Part shown: positions 10,604 to 22,899 of the stretch, one piece after another
How positions within the stretch are numbered: the stretch's first letter is position 1
Layout: the number at the start of each line of letters is the position of its first letter
From: Eonycteris spelaea
Taxonomy: Eukaryota; Chordata; Mammalia; Chiroptera; Pteropodidae
Direction of reading: 5' to 3'
DNA: 64,000 nucleotides
Assembly: GCA_003508835.1 (NCBI GenBank)
Contig: PUFA01000727.1
Span: forward strand, 1 to 64,000
Position numbers and translations under genes: made by a program
The notes under the pieces: generated by a model
Told to the model about the DNA's origin: nothing
The model's database searches: none
What the model saw: only the letters and a program-made list of their open reading frames with translations

Positions 10604-12867
10604 GCTTTTTTTTTAAAAAAAAAATTAATTTTAATTAATTTCAAGTACACAGTACATTGGTTAGATAACTATATAGTTAGTAAAATGATCCCCCAATTGC
10701 TCCCTCCCTCCCCTGACCCTCCACCTAGCCAATGTATTAATGCTAATTGCATTCCCTATACTGTGCTCCCCATCCCCATACCATCCATGCTACTAATTTG
10801 TACTTCTTTAACCTTTCATCCCATTCTCCCAGCCCCAAACCCCTTCCCTCTGTCTCACCAAATTGTCCACTATATTTGTAAGTCTGTTTTTGATTAGTTT
10901 GTTCTTTTTATTCCTTAAATTCCATATAAGTGAAATCATATAGTGTTTATCTTTCTCTGTCTGACTTAAATACCTTCTAGGTCATCAAAGCAATATCTTT
11001 TTCCATTCCCTTCCTTTTCATATGTAGGGTCTTGTTTTCTTATCCTTTCAGCCACTCTATCTTTTGGTTGGAGCACTTAATTCTTTTCCATTTAAGGTAC
11101 TTATTGATAGGAATGTAGTTGTTACCATTCTTTATTCCTGTTTTTGATACATGTTTTTTCTTCTTAAAGAAGTCCCTCCAACATTTCCTGTAATTCTGGC
11201 TTGGTGGATAAATTCCTTTAGTTTATTTTTGTCTGGGAAGCTCTTTATCTGTCCTTCAACTCTAAATGATAGCTTTGCTGGATAAATTATTCTTGGTTGT
11301 ATATCCTGGGTCTTCATTGTCGAATATTTTTTGCCAAGCCCTTCTGTCCTGCATAGTTTCTTTTGAGAAATCAGCTGCCAGTCTATGGGTGTTCCCTTAT
11401 AAGTAATTATTTGTTTTTCTCTTGCTGCTTTTAATATTTTTCTTTGTTTTAACCTTTGGCATTTTAATTATGATGTGTCTTGGTGTGGGCCTCTTTGGAT
11501 CCCTGATTTTTGGAATTCTCTGAGCTTCCTGGGGTTTTATGTCCATTTCCTTCACCAGGTTAGGGAAGTTTTCCATCATTATTTCTTCAAACAGCTGTTC
11601 AACATCTTGATTTTCTTCGTTACACAATCAGACAATATTTGGAGCCTTAATAGTGTCCCATATCTCCTTAAATTATTTTTTTCTTGCCATTCTGAGTGTC
11701 CTGATTGGCTTTCCTGTCCTCTAGATAGGGCATTTGATCCTCTTCTTTATTCACTTTGTTTATTCCATTTAATATACTTCTCATCTCAGATAATGTGTTC
11801 TCCATTTCAGACTGGTTCCCTTTTATAATTTCCATTTCCATTTTTATCTCTTTGTTGGAGTTCTCTACATTCTCCAAAAGTTCATTGAGCATCTTTATAA
11901 CTAGTGTTTTGAACTCTGCATCTGTTAGATTACTTGACTCCATTATATCTGGATCTCTGTTCTGTTCTCTCATATGGTTTCTGCTTCTTTGTCTTCCCAT
12001 TTTGGCTGCCTTTCCATGTCTGTTTCTATGTACTAAGCAAAGCTCCTAAGTCTCCCAGTCTTATTATTGTGGATTTGTGAAGTAGGTGTCCAGTGGCACA
12101 GTCTTGAGAAGGGTTCAGCTGTAGGCCAAATTTAGCCCAAGCCTCTACACCCTGGGGCCACCTGTTAAGATTCAGCAAGCAATCCGCAGATGCTATGCTT
12201 ATAGTTGCCTCAAAAGGCCACACCAGAAACCAATGCCAGCTGCCTCCACCAATGTGAGTCTCAGCAAGGAGCACCTGACTCGCTGAGGATACACCTGGAT
12301 ATGGCTTAGGTGGGGCCCAAGTTGGGGTAGGCAGGGTTTCAGGGAATCCTCTGGGTGGAGCGACCTTTATTATATAGTTTGATGATGTCACAGCTATGGC
12401 AGTGCTGTGTCCGGAACACTGGGAGGGGCAAGGGCTCAACAGGTAACAATGGATACCGCCAGCTCTTCTGTACTGAGCAAGTGTTGCCTCTGCTCTCACT
12501 CCGACAATGCCTCCCTATAAGTCCCTGGTGCACCCTGCACACAGCCGAATAGGCATTGGTGCTCAGAGAGAGCAGGTCCATCACCACGAAAATCTGCTCA
12601 TGGATGCAGCCCCTTTAAGAGGCGTCTGCCTCTGCTGCTGCCTCAGCTTCCATCTCATTTAGCTGCTGGGACCGGACAGCCCCATGTCCTCACTCCGTCC
12701 CACCTTCTGCCATTGCAGGGTGCTTTCTTGGATTTCTCCATAGTTGTATGGCTTGTTCATCTAGATCCCAGGCAATTTTTCCTTACTACTGCTCCTTGTT
12801 TCTGTCACAACTTTGATTTGGTTGCCAGAGGGATGAAACAGAGCCTCTATCATCTATGCCATTTTTT
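10604..12867 (-). mobile_element. Half-L1 (HAL1-like) copy 1: 5' UTR, ORF1, 3' end, no ORF2 body
   Basis: On the minus strand the order is: 5' UTR-like region (about 12,867-12,001), L1 ORF1 (12,000-11,164), a short piece of the ORF2 endonuclease start (about 11,090-11,005), then directly the ORF2 end and 3' UTR (about 10,995-10,615), and an A-tail (T-run at 10,604). Roughly the whole ORF2 is missing. The joint, GGAATGGAAAAAGATATT followed by GATGACCTAGAAGG, falls at the same place as in the plus-strand element at 31,686-34,590. It resembles HAL1 in layout but its ORF1 is of the younger local L1 type. I found no clear target duplication. Confidence 0.75.
11164..12000 (-). pseudogene. L1 ORF1 (RNA-binding chaperone), broken
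   Basis: ORF1 of the half-L1. L1 ORF1 protein binds L1 RNA as a coiled-coil trimer and is needed for retrotransposition. The start MGRQRSRNHMREQNRDP is shared with the plus-strand copy (33,029). A heptad-rich coiled coil follows (LLENVENSNKEIK), then the RNA-recognition region with RPTPRHIIIKMPK and the C-terminal domain with YPAKLSFRVEGQIKSFPD. The frame is intact for the first 110 codons only; after that the recognisable segments lie in different frames, so it cannot make full-length protein. The stop is the normal C-terminal one after GGTSL. Confidence 0.8.
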
Positions 12868-13440
12868 TCACTCTCCTCATAGTTCTTCTTAATGGCAGCA
12901 TCATATTGTTTCCTTGTATGTACTGAAATGGATTTAACCAACCTCTTATTGTGGGCCATTTCTGTTCTTTCTATAGTTCACTATTTCTCATCTTGTTACA
13001 ATTATCTTAGTACATAAATCTTGTTCTGCATCTCTGATTATTTCCTTAGGATGCCTTACTAGAGTATAGATACTGCAAGGCTCTAAATAGATGTTCCTCA
13101 GTTGCTTTTCAGAAAGGTTGTACCAATTTACATTCCTACCAGAAATAAAAGCATAGATTCCCCATTTTCCTCAGCAATAGAGAAATTATCACTTTTAAAA
13201 TCTTATGACATTGATTTCATGGCAATAGAATTTTATTATAGTATTTCCCTTATATTTCTTTGATTATACTCAAAGTTAAATACAATTTTAGGTTTGTCGA
13301 CCATTTTTATTTGTTTTGACTATATTCTTTACTTGTTTTCCATTAGTTCTAGAATATTCCTTATCAAATGTGCATGACATACTTTTACATATTGAAGATA
13401 AGCCGAATAAGCCATCGTTTATTGTACCTGTTTAAAATAT

Positions 13441-14660
13441 TTACCGTATAATTTTATATTTTTGATGTTCCAAAGTTTTAATTTCATTGCCAAATCTATT
13501 CATCTTTTCCTGCTGCCTCTAATTTCTTTTGTACTTGGAAAGTTCTTCTCCTTTCAGAGTACACTTAATAATGTTTCAACTTTTATGGTTCGGATTTTGA
13601 CAGTGAATGTTAATCTACTTATAATTAATGTTCAGGCATGCTATATAGGTTTCTTTTTAGAAGAGTTGTTTTTGTATTCAATGTATTGAATAATGTATAT
13701 CTTCTCCCACTGAATTTTTTTTTACACTTAAAACTTTTCTTTATTAAAGGTACAAAAACACTTTGCTCTCTAAAAGTTTGTCAATATTTCTAGTGACAGC
13801 ATATGGCTGCATATGCATCATTTGATCAAATCCTGATTTAAAACTTGCAACAAGTTATATTTGAAGTCTTAAATTTTTTCTCAACTTTTCATTTTGAAAA
13901 TTTTCAAAATTACAGAAAAATAAAATAATAATACAATGAATACCCATATACCCTCCACCTACATTCACCAATTGTTAATATTTTGGCATACTTTCTTTAA
14001 TGCTTTATCTATTCTCCCTTCTTCTCCCCCTCTCCTTAGTTTCATGTTTGCAGCTGCTGTGACATTTGTGTGCAAGTCCTTGTATAGATATGTGCTTTCA
14101 TTTCTCTTGGATAAATACCTAGGAGTAGAATGGTTATGAGCATGTATGTTTAACTTCTTTAAAAACTTCAAAACTATTTCCCAAAGTGGTTGTATCAGTT
14201 TACGTTTCCACCAGCAGTGCTCCAGTTTGCTCACATCCTTGCCAACACCTGCTATGATGTAATTTTATTTTACTTTAATACAATTTTATATATTGTAGTA
14301 TGATTGCCCAGTATAGTGATATTAATCATATTACAAAATTATAGTAGAATATTATTGTTTATATTCATTATATTGTGCATTAGATCTCTATGGCTTATTT
14401 ACTACTCATAAAAAAGTTTGTACTCTTAAACACCATTACTCTTATCCCTCCCTTCCTCATCCCCTGATAACCACCATTTTACTGTTTTTCCAGTTTTATA
14501 GATTCCACATGTAACTAAAATCATACAGTATGTCTTTTCCTGTCTGACTTATCTTACTTAACATACTATGCTTAAGATCCATCCATGTTGTCACAAATGG
14601 AAGGATATCTTCCTTTCTCATTGCTGAGTATATTTCATTTTGTATATGTACCACATTTCT
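13441..14660 (-). mobile_element. Old L1 3' fragments
   Basis: Minus-strand L1M-type pieces: CCCATATACCCTCCACCTACATTCACCAATTGTTAATATTTTG near 13,940, CATTTCTCTTGGATAAATACCTAGGAGTAGAATGG near 14,098 and AAGTGGTTGTATCAGTTTACGTTTCCACCAGCAGTG near 14,183. These are common L1 3' UTR and ORF2-end blocks in reverse. No intact frame. Confidence 0.6.
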
Positions 14661-14661
14661 T

Positions 14662-16100
14662 TTTACTGAGATAAATTGGTTAATAATATATAAGTTTCAG
14701 GTGTACAACATTATAATTTGATATCTGTATACACTATAGTGTGCTCACAGGAAAACTCTAGTTTCCATCCATCACCATAACATTTGACCTCCTTTACCCA
14801 TTTCACCCTCTCCCACCCCTTCCTTCTTGGTAACCACCAATCTGTTGTCTATGTCTTTGAGGATTTTTGTTTGTTTGTTTGTTTTCTTTGTTCATTTCTT
14901 TCTTTTTTGTTTTATATTCCACATGTGAGTGAAATTGTGTAGCCTTTCTCCTTTTCTGTCTGACTTATTATACTCAGCACAATATCCTCAAGATCATCCA
15001 TATTGTTGCAAATGGCAATATTTCATTCTTTTTTCATGGATAAATATATTCCTGTGTGTTTCACATTTTTTAAAATTCATCTGTTGATGAGCATTTGAGT
15101 TGTTTCCATATCTTGGCTATTGTGAATAATGCTGCTATAAACATGGGAGTGCATATATCACATCAAAAATCCTGTTTTCCTTTCCTTTAGGTATATATCC
15201 AGAAGTGGAATTCCTCAATCATATGGTAGATCTATTTTTAAGTTTTTGAGAAAAACTACATATTGTTTTCCATAGTGGTTGGAACCAATTTATATTCCCA
15301 TCAACAATGTATAAATGTTCCTTTTCGGTATCTGTTAATCTCTTGTCTTCTTGATGAATAGCCATTCTAACAGGTGTGAGGTGTTAGCTTTGATGTAATT
15401 TTAGATATTCCATTAGGTATGTATAGATATCCTGTTATGGTTTTAGTTTTCATTTCCCTAAACTATTCATGTTGAGCATCCATTCATGTGTTTATTTGCC
15501 ATCTGTTATACCTGCATTATTATGTTAAATAAAAGTGGTGAGTGTAACATTCTAGCATTTTCTTGACCTTAGAGGGAAAACATTCAATCCTTCACCTTTA
15601 AGTATAATATAAGATGTAGGTTTTTGTAGGTGCTTTTTATTGTAGGTGCTGTAGAAGATCCCTTCTACTCCTACTTTGCTGGGAGTTATTAAATGGGGGA
15701 TAGATCTTGATTTTTGTGAAAATTCTTTTTCTAAATCTATTGAAATGATCATCTGATTTCTCTTTATAATTTGTTACATTAATGGTATTGATGGTTTTAA
15801 AATGTTAAACCAACTTTACATTCCTAAGTTAAACACTACTTTGTCATGATATGTTTTCATTTTTGTACATTATTAGACTTATTTTTGTAAAAGTTGTTAA
15901 GAAATTTTGCATCTATGTTCATGTGGAATATTGATTTGTGGTTTATTTTCCTTTAAATATCCTTTTCTGGTTTTTGTATCAGAATAATGCTCAACTCTTA
16001 GAATGAGTTGAGAAGTATTACTTTCTCTCAATTTTTCTGGAAGCATTTATGTATAACCAGTATTATTTCTTTATTAAATATTTAAAATTCCCCAGTGAAG
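14662..16100 (-). mobile_element. L1 fragment: 3' UTR, then ORF2
   Basis: Begins with an L1 3' UTR in reverse (TTTACTGAGATAAATTGGTTAATAATATA..GGTGTACA; CTTGGTAACCACCAATCTGTTG), then the ORF2 end (CATATCTTGGCTATTGTGAATAATGCTGC) and, from about 15,500, the reverse-transcriptase region (CTCCTACTTTGCTGGGAGTT, CTAAATCTATTGAAATGATCAT). A gap between the two parts means an internal deletion. Many stops. Confidence 0.65.
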
Positions 16101-17940
16101 CCATTTTCATTTGCCAGGACAACCTTTGCATTTAATATGAATTTTAGAATCAATTTGTCAATTTCTAGAAAATGCCTGCTCACATTGTGATTGGGATCAC
16201 CTTGGAATCTATAGAACAATTTGGAGAGAATTGCTCAGATAAACTCTCATTTTTTCTGAAAGTATTTTGCCTTCCTTTTAAAACGTTTCCCAATTAAACC
16301 TTTTATTTTTATGTAATAAATTCAAATGCAGTTGTAAAAGCAATACAGAGAAATCTCATGTATCCTTTACATACTTCCACCAATGCAACATCTTGAAAAA
16401 CTAGAGTACTGTATCACAACAAGGTATTGACATTGATAAAAATCAAGATACAGAACACTTTCATTATTACAAGTATTCTTCACTTGCCCTTTTGTAATCA
16501 CATCCCTTTCTCTTTCTCCCATCCTCCATACTACCCTTTAACTCCTGGAAACCTGTTTATTTCCATTTTTTTTTCATTTCAAGGATGTTATATAAATATA
16601 ATAATATGTAACCTTTTGGAGATTGCCTTTTCACACAGCATAATTTCTGTAGACTTACTCAAGTTGTTTCATTATATATAGTTTATTTTAAAATTTTTGA
16701 ATTGTATTTTACTGCACTGAGGTGTTACAGTTTAACCATTAACCCACTGAAGGACATCTGGGTTGTTTCCAGTTTGGGACTATTGTGAATAAAACTGCTA
16801 TAAATTTCCATATTTAGGTTTTTGTATGAACATATGTTTTTCATTTTTTTCTAGAATAAAATGCCCAGGCATGAAATTGCTGGGTTCTATAGTAGTTACA
16901 TGTTTAGTTTTTAAGAAACTGCTAAGCTCTTTTGCAGAGTGACTGTACCATTTTAGAAACCCACCAGCAATGTATGAGTGATCCAGCTTCCCACATCTAG
17001 CCAATATTTGTTGTTGTTGCTACTTTGTTTAGTCACTCTGATAGATGTATAGTAATATCGCATTGTAACTTCATTTGCATTTCCCCAATGGCTAAATGAT
17101 GTTCAATGTCTTTTATGTATTTATGTTCTATCTGTATATTCCCTTTGGTGAAATCTCTCTCCATGTCTTTTGTCCATTTTAATGGTTGTTTGTTTACTAT
17201 TGTTTTGAGACTTTTTTTTGTATATTCTAGATCCTAGTCCTTTATTAGATACATGGTTTGCAAAGATTTTCTCTTGGTCTGTAGCTTGTCTTCTCATTCT
17301 CTTAACGAGGTCTTTTTCAGAGTAAATGTTTAAATTTGATGAAGTTCAGTTTATCATATTTTTTTTCTTTTATGGATCATGCTTTTGATGTCAAGTCTAA
17401 GAACTCTTCACTTACCCCTTATACTGAATATTTTCTCCTGGATGTTTTTCTAACTATTTTATGGCTTTACATTTTACATTTAAGTCCATGATCTGTTTCA
17501 AGGTGATATTTGTATAAAGTGTGAGGTTTAAGTCAAGTTTTGTTTTCTTTGCCTTTGGATGTTCAATTACTTCAGCACCATTTATTGAACAGCAATTCTT
17601 CCTTCATTGAATTGCTTTAGCATCTTTGTCAAAGATCAGCTGGTCACATTTGTGTAGGTGTATTTCTGGGTTTTCCTCTCCACCAATGACAAAAAGTCTT
17701 GATAACTGTAGCTATACAATAAAATTTTTAAATCAGATAAACTCTTTCCACCTTATTCTTCTTTTGCAAAATTGCTATAGCTATTTCCCGTTCCTTTCCT
17801 TTTCCATATAGATTTTAGAATAATCTTGTCTATATATCCAAATTTTTTGCTGAAATTTTGATAGAAATTGCATTAAATCTGTATATCACTTTGGGAGAAT
17901 TCATACCTTTAGTGTATTAAAGTTTCCAGTCCATGGTCAA
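16101..17940 (-). mobile_element. Old L1 ORF2 and 3' end mosaic
   Basis: Several minus-strand L1 pieces: 3' UTR type CACTTGCCCTTTTGTAATCACATCCC near 16,480; ORF2-end type GGTTGTTTCCAGTTTGGGACTATTGTGAATAAAACTGC near 16,763; and ORF2 with TTTATTAGATACATGGTTTGCAAAGATTTTCTC near 17,240. All are decayed and none is coding. Confidence 0.6.
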
Positions 17941-17948
17941 CTGATAAA

Positions 17949-19995
17949 TTTTTACTGAGGTGGAATTCACTTAACATAAAATTGACAATTTTAAAATGTA
18001 AAATTCAGTGGCATTTAGTACATGCACAGTGTTATACAACCAATACCTCCACCTAGTTACAAAACATCTAAATCACCCCAAAAGAAAACCTAATATCCAT
18101 TAAGCAATCACTCTCCATTCTTCCCTCCCTTAAGTCTGCTCTGCTTTCTGCCTCTATAGATTTACTTATTCTGTATATTTCACATAAATTAAATCATTAC
18201 CATATGTGACCTTTTGTATCTACCTTCTTTCACTTAGCCTTTTTTTTAAGGTTTATCCATGTTGTAGCATATATCAGTTACTTCATTACGTTTATGGGTG
18301 AATAATATTGCACTGTATGTTTATATCATCATTTGTTTATTCATTCATCTGTTAATGAACATTTGGGTTGTTTCCATTATTTGGCTATTGTGAATAATGT
18401 TGTTATGAACATTTGTGTATAAGTATTTGTTTGAGTACTGTTCTGTCTTCATTTTTAAAAGATATTTTCACTGGGTATAGAATTCTATTGTCTGTTTTAC
18501 TATTTCAGTACTTTAAAGATGATGGTCCACTATTTTCTTGCTTGCATTATTTTTTCTGATACAATCTGCCAAAATCTTTATTTTTGTTTCTCTGTGGGTA
18601 ACATGTCATATTTCTATGTCTGCTTTTAATATTTTCACTCTATATCTAGTTTTGAGCTGTATATGAATGCTCCTTAGTGTAGTTTTCTTCAAATTTCTTG
18701 TGCTTAAGTTTTTTGAGATTATTACATCCATATGTTTCTAGTTTCATAAATTTGAAAAATTTTAGTCCATTATTTCTCTTTCATCTCCCTCTACTACTAT
18801 AATTACATATTAGAGTGCACTAAGTTGCTCCATAGCTCACTGAAATCTCATTTATTCCCCTCCCCCAAATGGGGATAATCTCATTTTTGATAATTCCAAT
18901 TGCTATCTATAATTTTCATTTTGGATAATTTCTATTGCTATGTCTTCAAATTCACTAATCTTTTCTTCTGCAAAATCTAATCTTCCATTAATCTCATTTA
19001 TTATAGTTTTCATCTCTCCTCACACATTGTAGTTTTCAGCAATAGAAATCTGAGTTGAGTCTTTTTTAATCTTCCACATCTCTCCTTAACTATTTGATCA
19101 TATGAAGAATAGTTATAATAGCTTTTTGTCATTATCTGCTAATTATAACATCTGTGTTAGTCTGGATCAGTTTCTGTTGATTTCCTCATTAGGAACTAAA
19201 GTTTACTTTTTTTTTTTTTTTTTGCATGCCTGGTAACTTTTTATTGGATTTAAGACCTTGTAAATTTTACATATTTGGGTGCTAAATATTTATGCATTTT
19301 TAGAAATATACTTATGTGTTTTTTTTTTCTGGACATAGCAAAATTATTTGGTAACAGCTTGACCCGTTTAGGTCTTGCCTTTAAAATTTGTTAGATAGGA
19401 TTAAAACCATGTTTAACCTAGAGTTAATTATTTCTCATTACTGAGGTAAGAACTTTCTGGGTACAATACTCCATGAATTATGAGACTTTGCAGTTAAGTT
19501 GAGGCTTAGCACTATTACCAGTTTCGTATGAACACTAGGTACTGTTCCCTCTAATCCTTTCAGATGATTCTTTCCTTAATCTTAGGTAGTTTCTTCAAAT
19601 ACATGCATTGCTCAGTACTTAGCTGAATACTCAAGGGGCTTTCTGAAATTTTCAAATTTCTATCTCTGTACAGTTCTCTCAAGTAATCTTCCTTGTAAAC
19701 TCTAGATCCCTTGGTATTTCTTCAATCTCAGCTCCATCTTCTCTATTCAGGAAGCCCATCATATTCTACTTGGTTTCCCTCTTCCTGTGCCACAGACCAG
19801 AAACTCTCTTAAGGTAGCAATCTGGGGCAATAGTTGGGTTCACCACATTTTTTTCTGTCTCTCATGGATCACTCTCCTTCACTGTCTGAAATCTAGTGTC
19901 TTGTAAAGCATTGTTTCATATATTTTGCCTGTTTTTAAGTTGTTTCAGGCAGGAAAGTAAACCTGGACCCTGTTACTACATCTTAGCCAAAAGCC
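17949..19995 (-). mobile_element. HAL1 element, nearly full length
   Basis: HAL1 ('half-L1') is an ancient L1 derivative with ORF1 but no ORF2. On the minus strand: 5' region (about 19,995-19,170, starting near the GGCTAAGATG-type motif), ORF1-related sequence (about 19,170-18,450, including the reverse of CTTTAAAGTACTGAAATAG and of CCAGTGAAAATATCTTT), then directly an L1 3' end (18,440-17,949; reverse of ACTGAGGTGGAATTCACTTAAC). Order and spacing fit HAL1. It is strongly diverged, and the 5' border and the homopolymer T-run at 19,207-19,223 are approximate. Confidence 0.6.
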
Positions 19996-19999
19996 AAAC

Positions 20000-20640
20000 T
20001 TCTAACAGTATTACTCCAAATGAAAGCAGGATCTCAAAGAGATATCTGCACTCCCATGTTCATTGCAGCACTGTTCACAATAGCTAAGATATGGATAAAA
20101 CCTAAGTGTCTATCAGTAAATCAATGGATAAAGATATACATATATACAATGGGATATTATTCAGCCATGAGAAAAAAAAAGGAAATCCTGCCACTTATGA
20201 CAATATGAATGAAACTTGAAGGCACTATGCTAAGTGAAATAAGTCAAACAGAGAAAGACAAATACTGTCTGATCTCACTTATATGTGAAATTTTAAAAAC
20301 CAAACTCATAGAAACAGAGTATAGCAGTGATTACCAGCGGCTGGGGGTGAGGTAAATGGGGAGATGTTGGTCAAAGAGTACAAACTTCCAGTTATAGATA
20401 AATATAAGTTCTGGGGATCTAATGTACAGTATGGTGTTATAGTTAACAATATTATATTTTATACTTGAAAATTGAGATCTTAAATATTCTCACCACAAAA
20501 AAAAAAAAAAAAGAAATGGTTATGTGACATAATGGAGGTGCCAGCTAATGCTACAGAGGTAATCATTTTGCAATATATAAGTGTATTGAATAAATTTACA
20601 CAATGTCATATGTCAATTATATCTCAATAAAGCTGGAAAA
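20000..20640 (+). mobile_element. L1 3' end fragment
   Basis: Plus-strand end of ORF2 (GTTCATTGCAGCACTGTTCACAATAGC, CAATGGGATATTATTCAGCCATGA, CTATGCTAAGTGAAATAAGTCA) followed by the 3' UTR (GATTACCAGCGGCTGGGGG). An internal A-run lies at about 20,495-20,512. It abuts the minus-strand HAL1 back to back. No intact frame. Confidence 0.75.
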
Positions 20641-21340
20641 AAATATTATGCCAATAATATTATTGCTGACTTGGGTGTCTTCATCTTTTGTGGTTCCTTC
20701 TTATCACTTCCTGGGAGTTCCTAGTGTTCTGTAGCTTAAGGCTACTCAAAATTGCATGGACATCAATTTAAAATACTGTTAAAAATTAAAACAGATTATA
20801 TTTTTAAATAACTTGCATAATTTTATGTGTATTGGACAAGCCCTCCATACCATTTCCAAAATCTTCTTGGCCTCTCCTCTTACTCCAGTCACTGCTGGAG
20901 AGACCAGTTGCATTTAGACTTTGACTAACTTTGCACAGGTGCAATTGGACAGTGTCTCTCCTTGGCTGGTGACACATACATTTCACTTCCTTCCCTAAGG
21001 CTACTCTGATCCTATCAGTAGGAATCCCCTCTACATTCACACATAGACAACCAGAAAGTATGAGGGCATTTAACACACATGGGGCCATTTTTGACCAATA
21101 AGGAATTGAAGACAATAGAGAATTTATTTCCCCTAAATAAAAAATGAGACTCATTTCTTAACACTTTACAGAAGGTCCCAGTTGCATTGAGCATCAGTCT
21201 TCTACAATAGTGACCAACCTCTGTGCTTGGATTCCCTCTTTTCATCATTTGTGTTCCACTTCCTGGAATCACACTTCTAAATAAACCACCTGCATACAAG
21301 CCTTAATCTAAGGATCTGCTCTTAGGAGAAGACAGGCTAA
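20641..21340 (+). mobile_element. Possible ancient LTR relic
   Basis: The part from about 20,850 to 21,335 ends with ACTTCCTGGAATCACACTTCTAAATAAACCACCTGCATACAAGCC, an LTR-like arrangement with a polyadenylation signal (AATAAA, near 21,280) and U5-like end. I cannot place the family or the start. 20,641-20,800 holds nothing I recognise. Confidence 0.35.
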
Positions 21341-22156
21341 GATAATAGAGCATATATTTACATTTACATGTATATATAACACATAATAACCAGTTTTGGT
21401 GTAGTTATACAATGCTACTAGTGAAAACTAATGTGAAATCAGATAAGATTATCTATAGTATTTCTGAAGAACTGCTGCAAATAAATGGATTTTAAAAAAT
21501 CATGTCAAACATTTATTGAATGCTTACTACATGTAAAGTATTGTGCTAAACACTATGGAAAATAGCAAGAAGTATGATGTATATGGAACCAAAGAGAAAA
21601 ATGTTTAGCAGGATGCTTATTTTTAAAATACAAAATTAGAATACTACCAACTAAAAATTATATAACTATATAACACTACTAAAAAAACTACGTGTTCTAC
21701 TTTTGTCTTGAAATAACAAAACAAAATAGACAAAACATGTGGAACTATAATTTTTAAGACACTAAATATCAACCAACAAGGGTAGTGATCTTTAAGAGAA
21801 AGGAAACAAATGAAGTGGACCCTATTGCTTCCCAGCTTATGACCTGGAGAGAATTTCAGAAGTACAGGGAGAAAGATCTCAGGCACGGCCTAGCAGCCTC
21901 CCTGAGTTGAGCTTGGATTCAGAGAGATCGAGGAGACTAGAGTTCTCAAGGTGAAGTGTTGGAAAGGAGAAGTACACAAAGGTAGAACTCTAAAGATCTG
22001 TAGAAGGTCCCACTTGAGTCTTCCACTGAATAGTGATCAGCATATGCATGTGAAGGAAACACTTGAGACCAAGGAAAGAATTAGCCAAAAGAATTTAGGA
22101 AAAAGTCTTCAAAGTTCACATAAGGCCAAGAATAGTTTCTTATGTTAATTTCCAAA
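21341..22156. other. No gene; a short L2/MIR-like trace
   Basis: AACATTTATTGAATGCTTACTACATG..GTATTGTGCTAAACACTATGG near 21,508-21,555 resembles the L2/MIR 3' block. The rest is unassigned. Confidence 0.4.
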
Positions 22157-22746
22157 TTCTGTATAACAAATCACCACATACTTAGTTGCTTAAAATAATA
22201 CCCAATTACTAGTTGACAGTTTCTTTAAGTCAGAAGTCTGAATGTGGCTTACCTGGGCTCTGCTCAGGGTCTCACAGGATTACACCAGAGGGTCTGGGTT
22301 CCCTTCTGGAGGCTGTGAGGTAGAATACAATTCCAAGCTCATTTTTTTTTGCCAGAATTTAGATCCTTTGTGGTTGTTAGGGCTGAACAACCATTTTTTT
22401 CCTCTGGCTGTCAGCAGGGGCTGCTCTCATTCCAGAGGCTGATCTCGGGTTATTGTCTTGTGGCCCTCTCTATCTTCAAAACCAGCAAGGGAAAATCTCC
22501 CTCATTTTGAATCTCTCCATGCACCAAATTTCTCTTTGTCAAGAAGAACCTAGTCTATTTTAAAGGCTCAACTGATTAGGTCAGACATCCAAATTAATCA
22601 GCTTTTCTTAATATCAACTGTGCAGTATAACAAATTAACCATAGTAGTAGTTATCCCATCATATTCACATTTCATAGCCATACTCAATGGGGGGATTATA
22701 TAAAGTATGATTCATTGGGGGTCATATTAGAATTCTGCTACCACAT
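22157..22746 (-). mobile_element. MLT1-type MaLR LTR
   Basis: In reverse it begins TGTGGTAGCAGAATTCTAATATGACCCCCAATGA, the typical MLT1 start, and ends with the reverse of AACAAATCACCACATACTTAG..GCTTAAAATAAT, the typical MaLR end. Interior blocks (TGTGGCCCTCTC, CCAGCAAGGGAAAATCTCC) agree. This is an old eutherian non-autonomous ERVL-related LTR. Confidence 0.75.
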
Positions 22747-22899
22747 TCTCATTTCCACCATTCAGAGTAGAAAAATTCATTAATGAGTTGGAATTATGTA
22801 GAGTACTCAGAAGGGTTTTGCCTCAGTATTGTGGGAAAATTAGGCATACAGGCTGCTCTTGTTTTGCCTAACAAAGATTAAAAGTATGACCTGAAAGGC

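Larger units (their letters stand above)
10455..13440 (-). mobile_element. Old L1 fragment split by a half-L1 insertion
   Basis: 10,455-10,603 and 12,880-13,440 read together as the minus-strand 3' part of an old (L1M-type) L1: CTTCACAATGC ... TTAATGGCAGCATCATATTG ... CCTCAGTTGCTTTTCAGAAAGGTTGTACCAATTTACATTCC. The 2.26 kb between them is the younger element described next. Borders are approximate. Confidence 0.55.

Noticed and set aside
12026..12499. 157-codon open frame on the minus strand
   Set aside because: It lies in the GC-richer L1 5' UTR of the half-L1; no ORF1 or ORF2 motif, so a chance frame.
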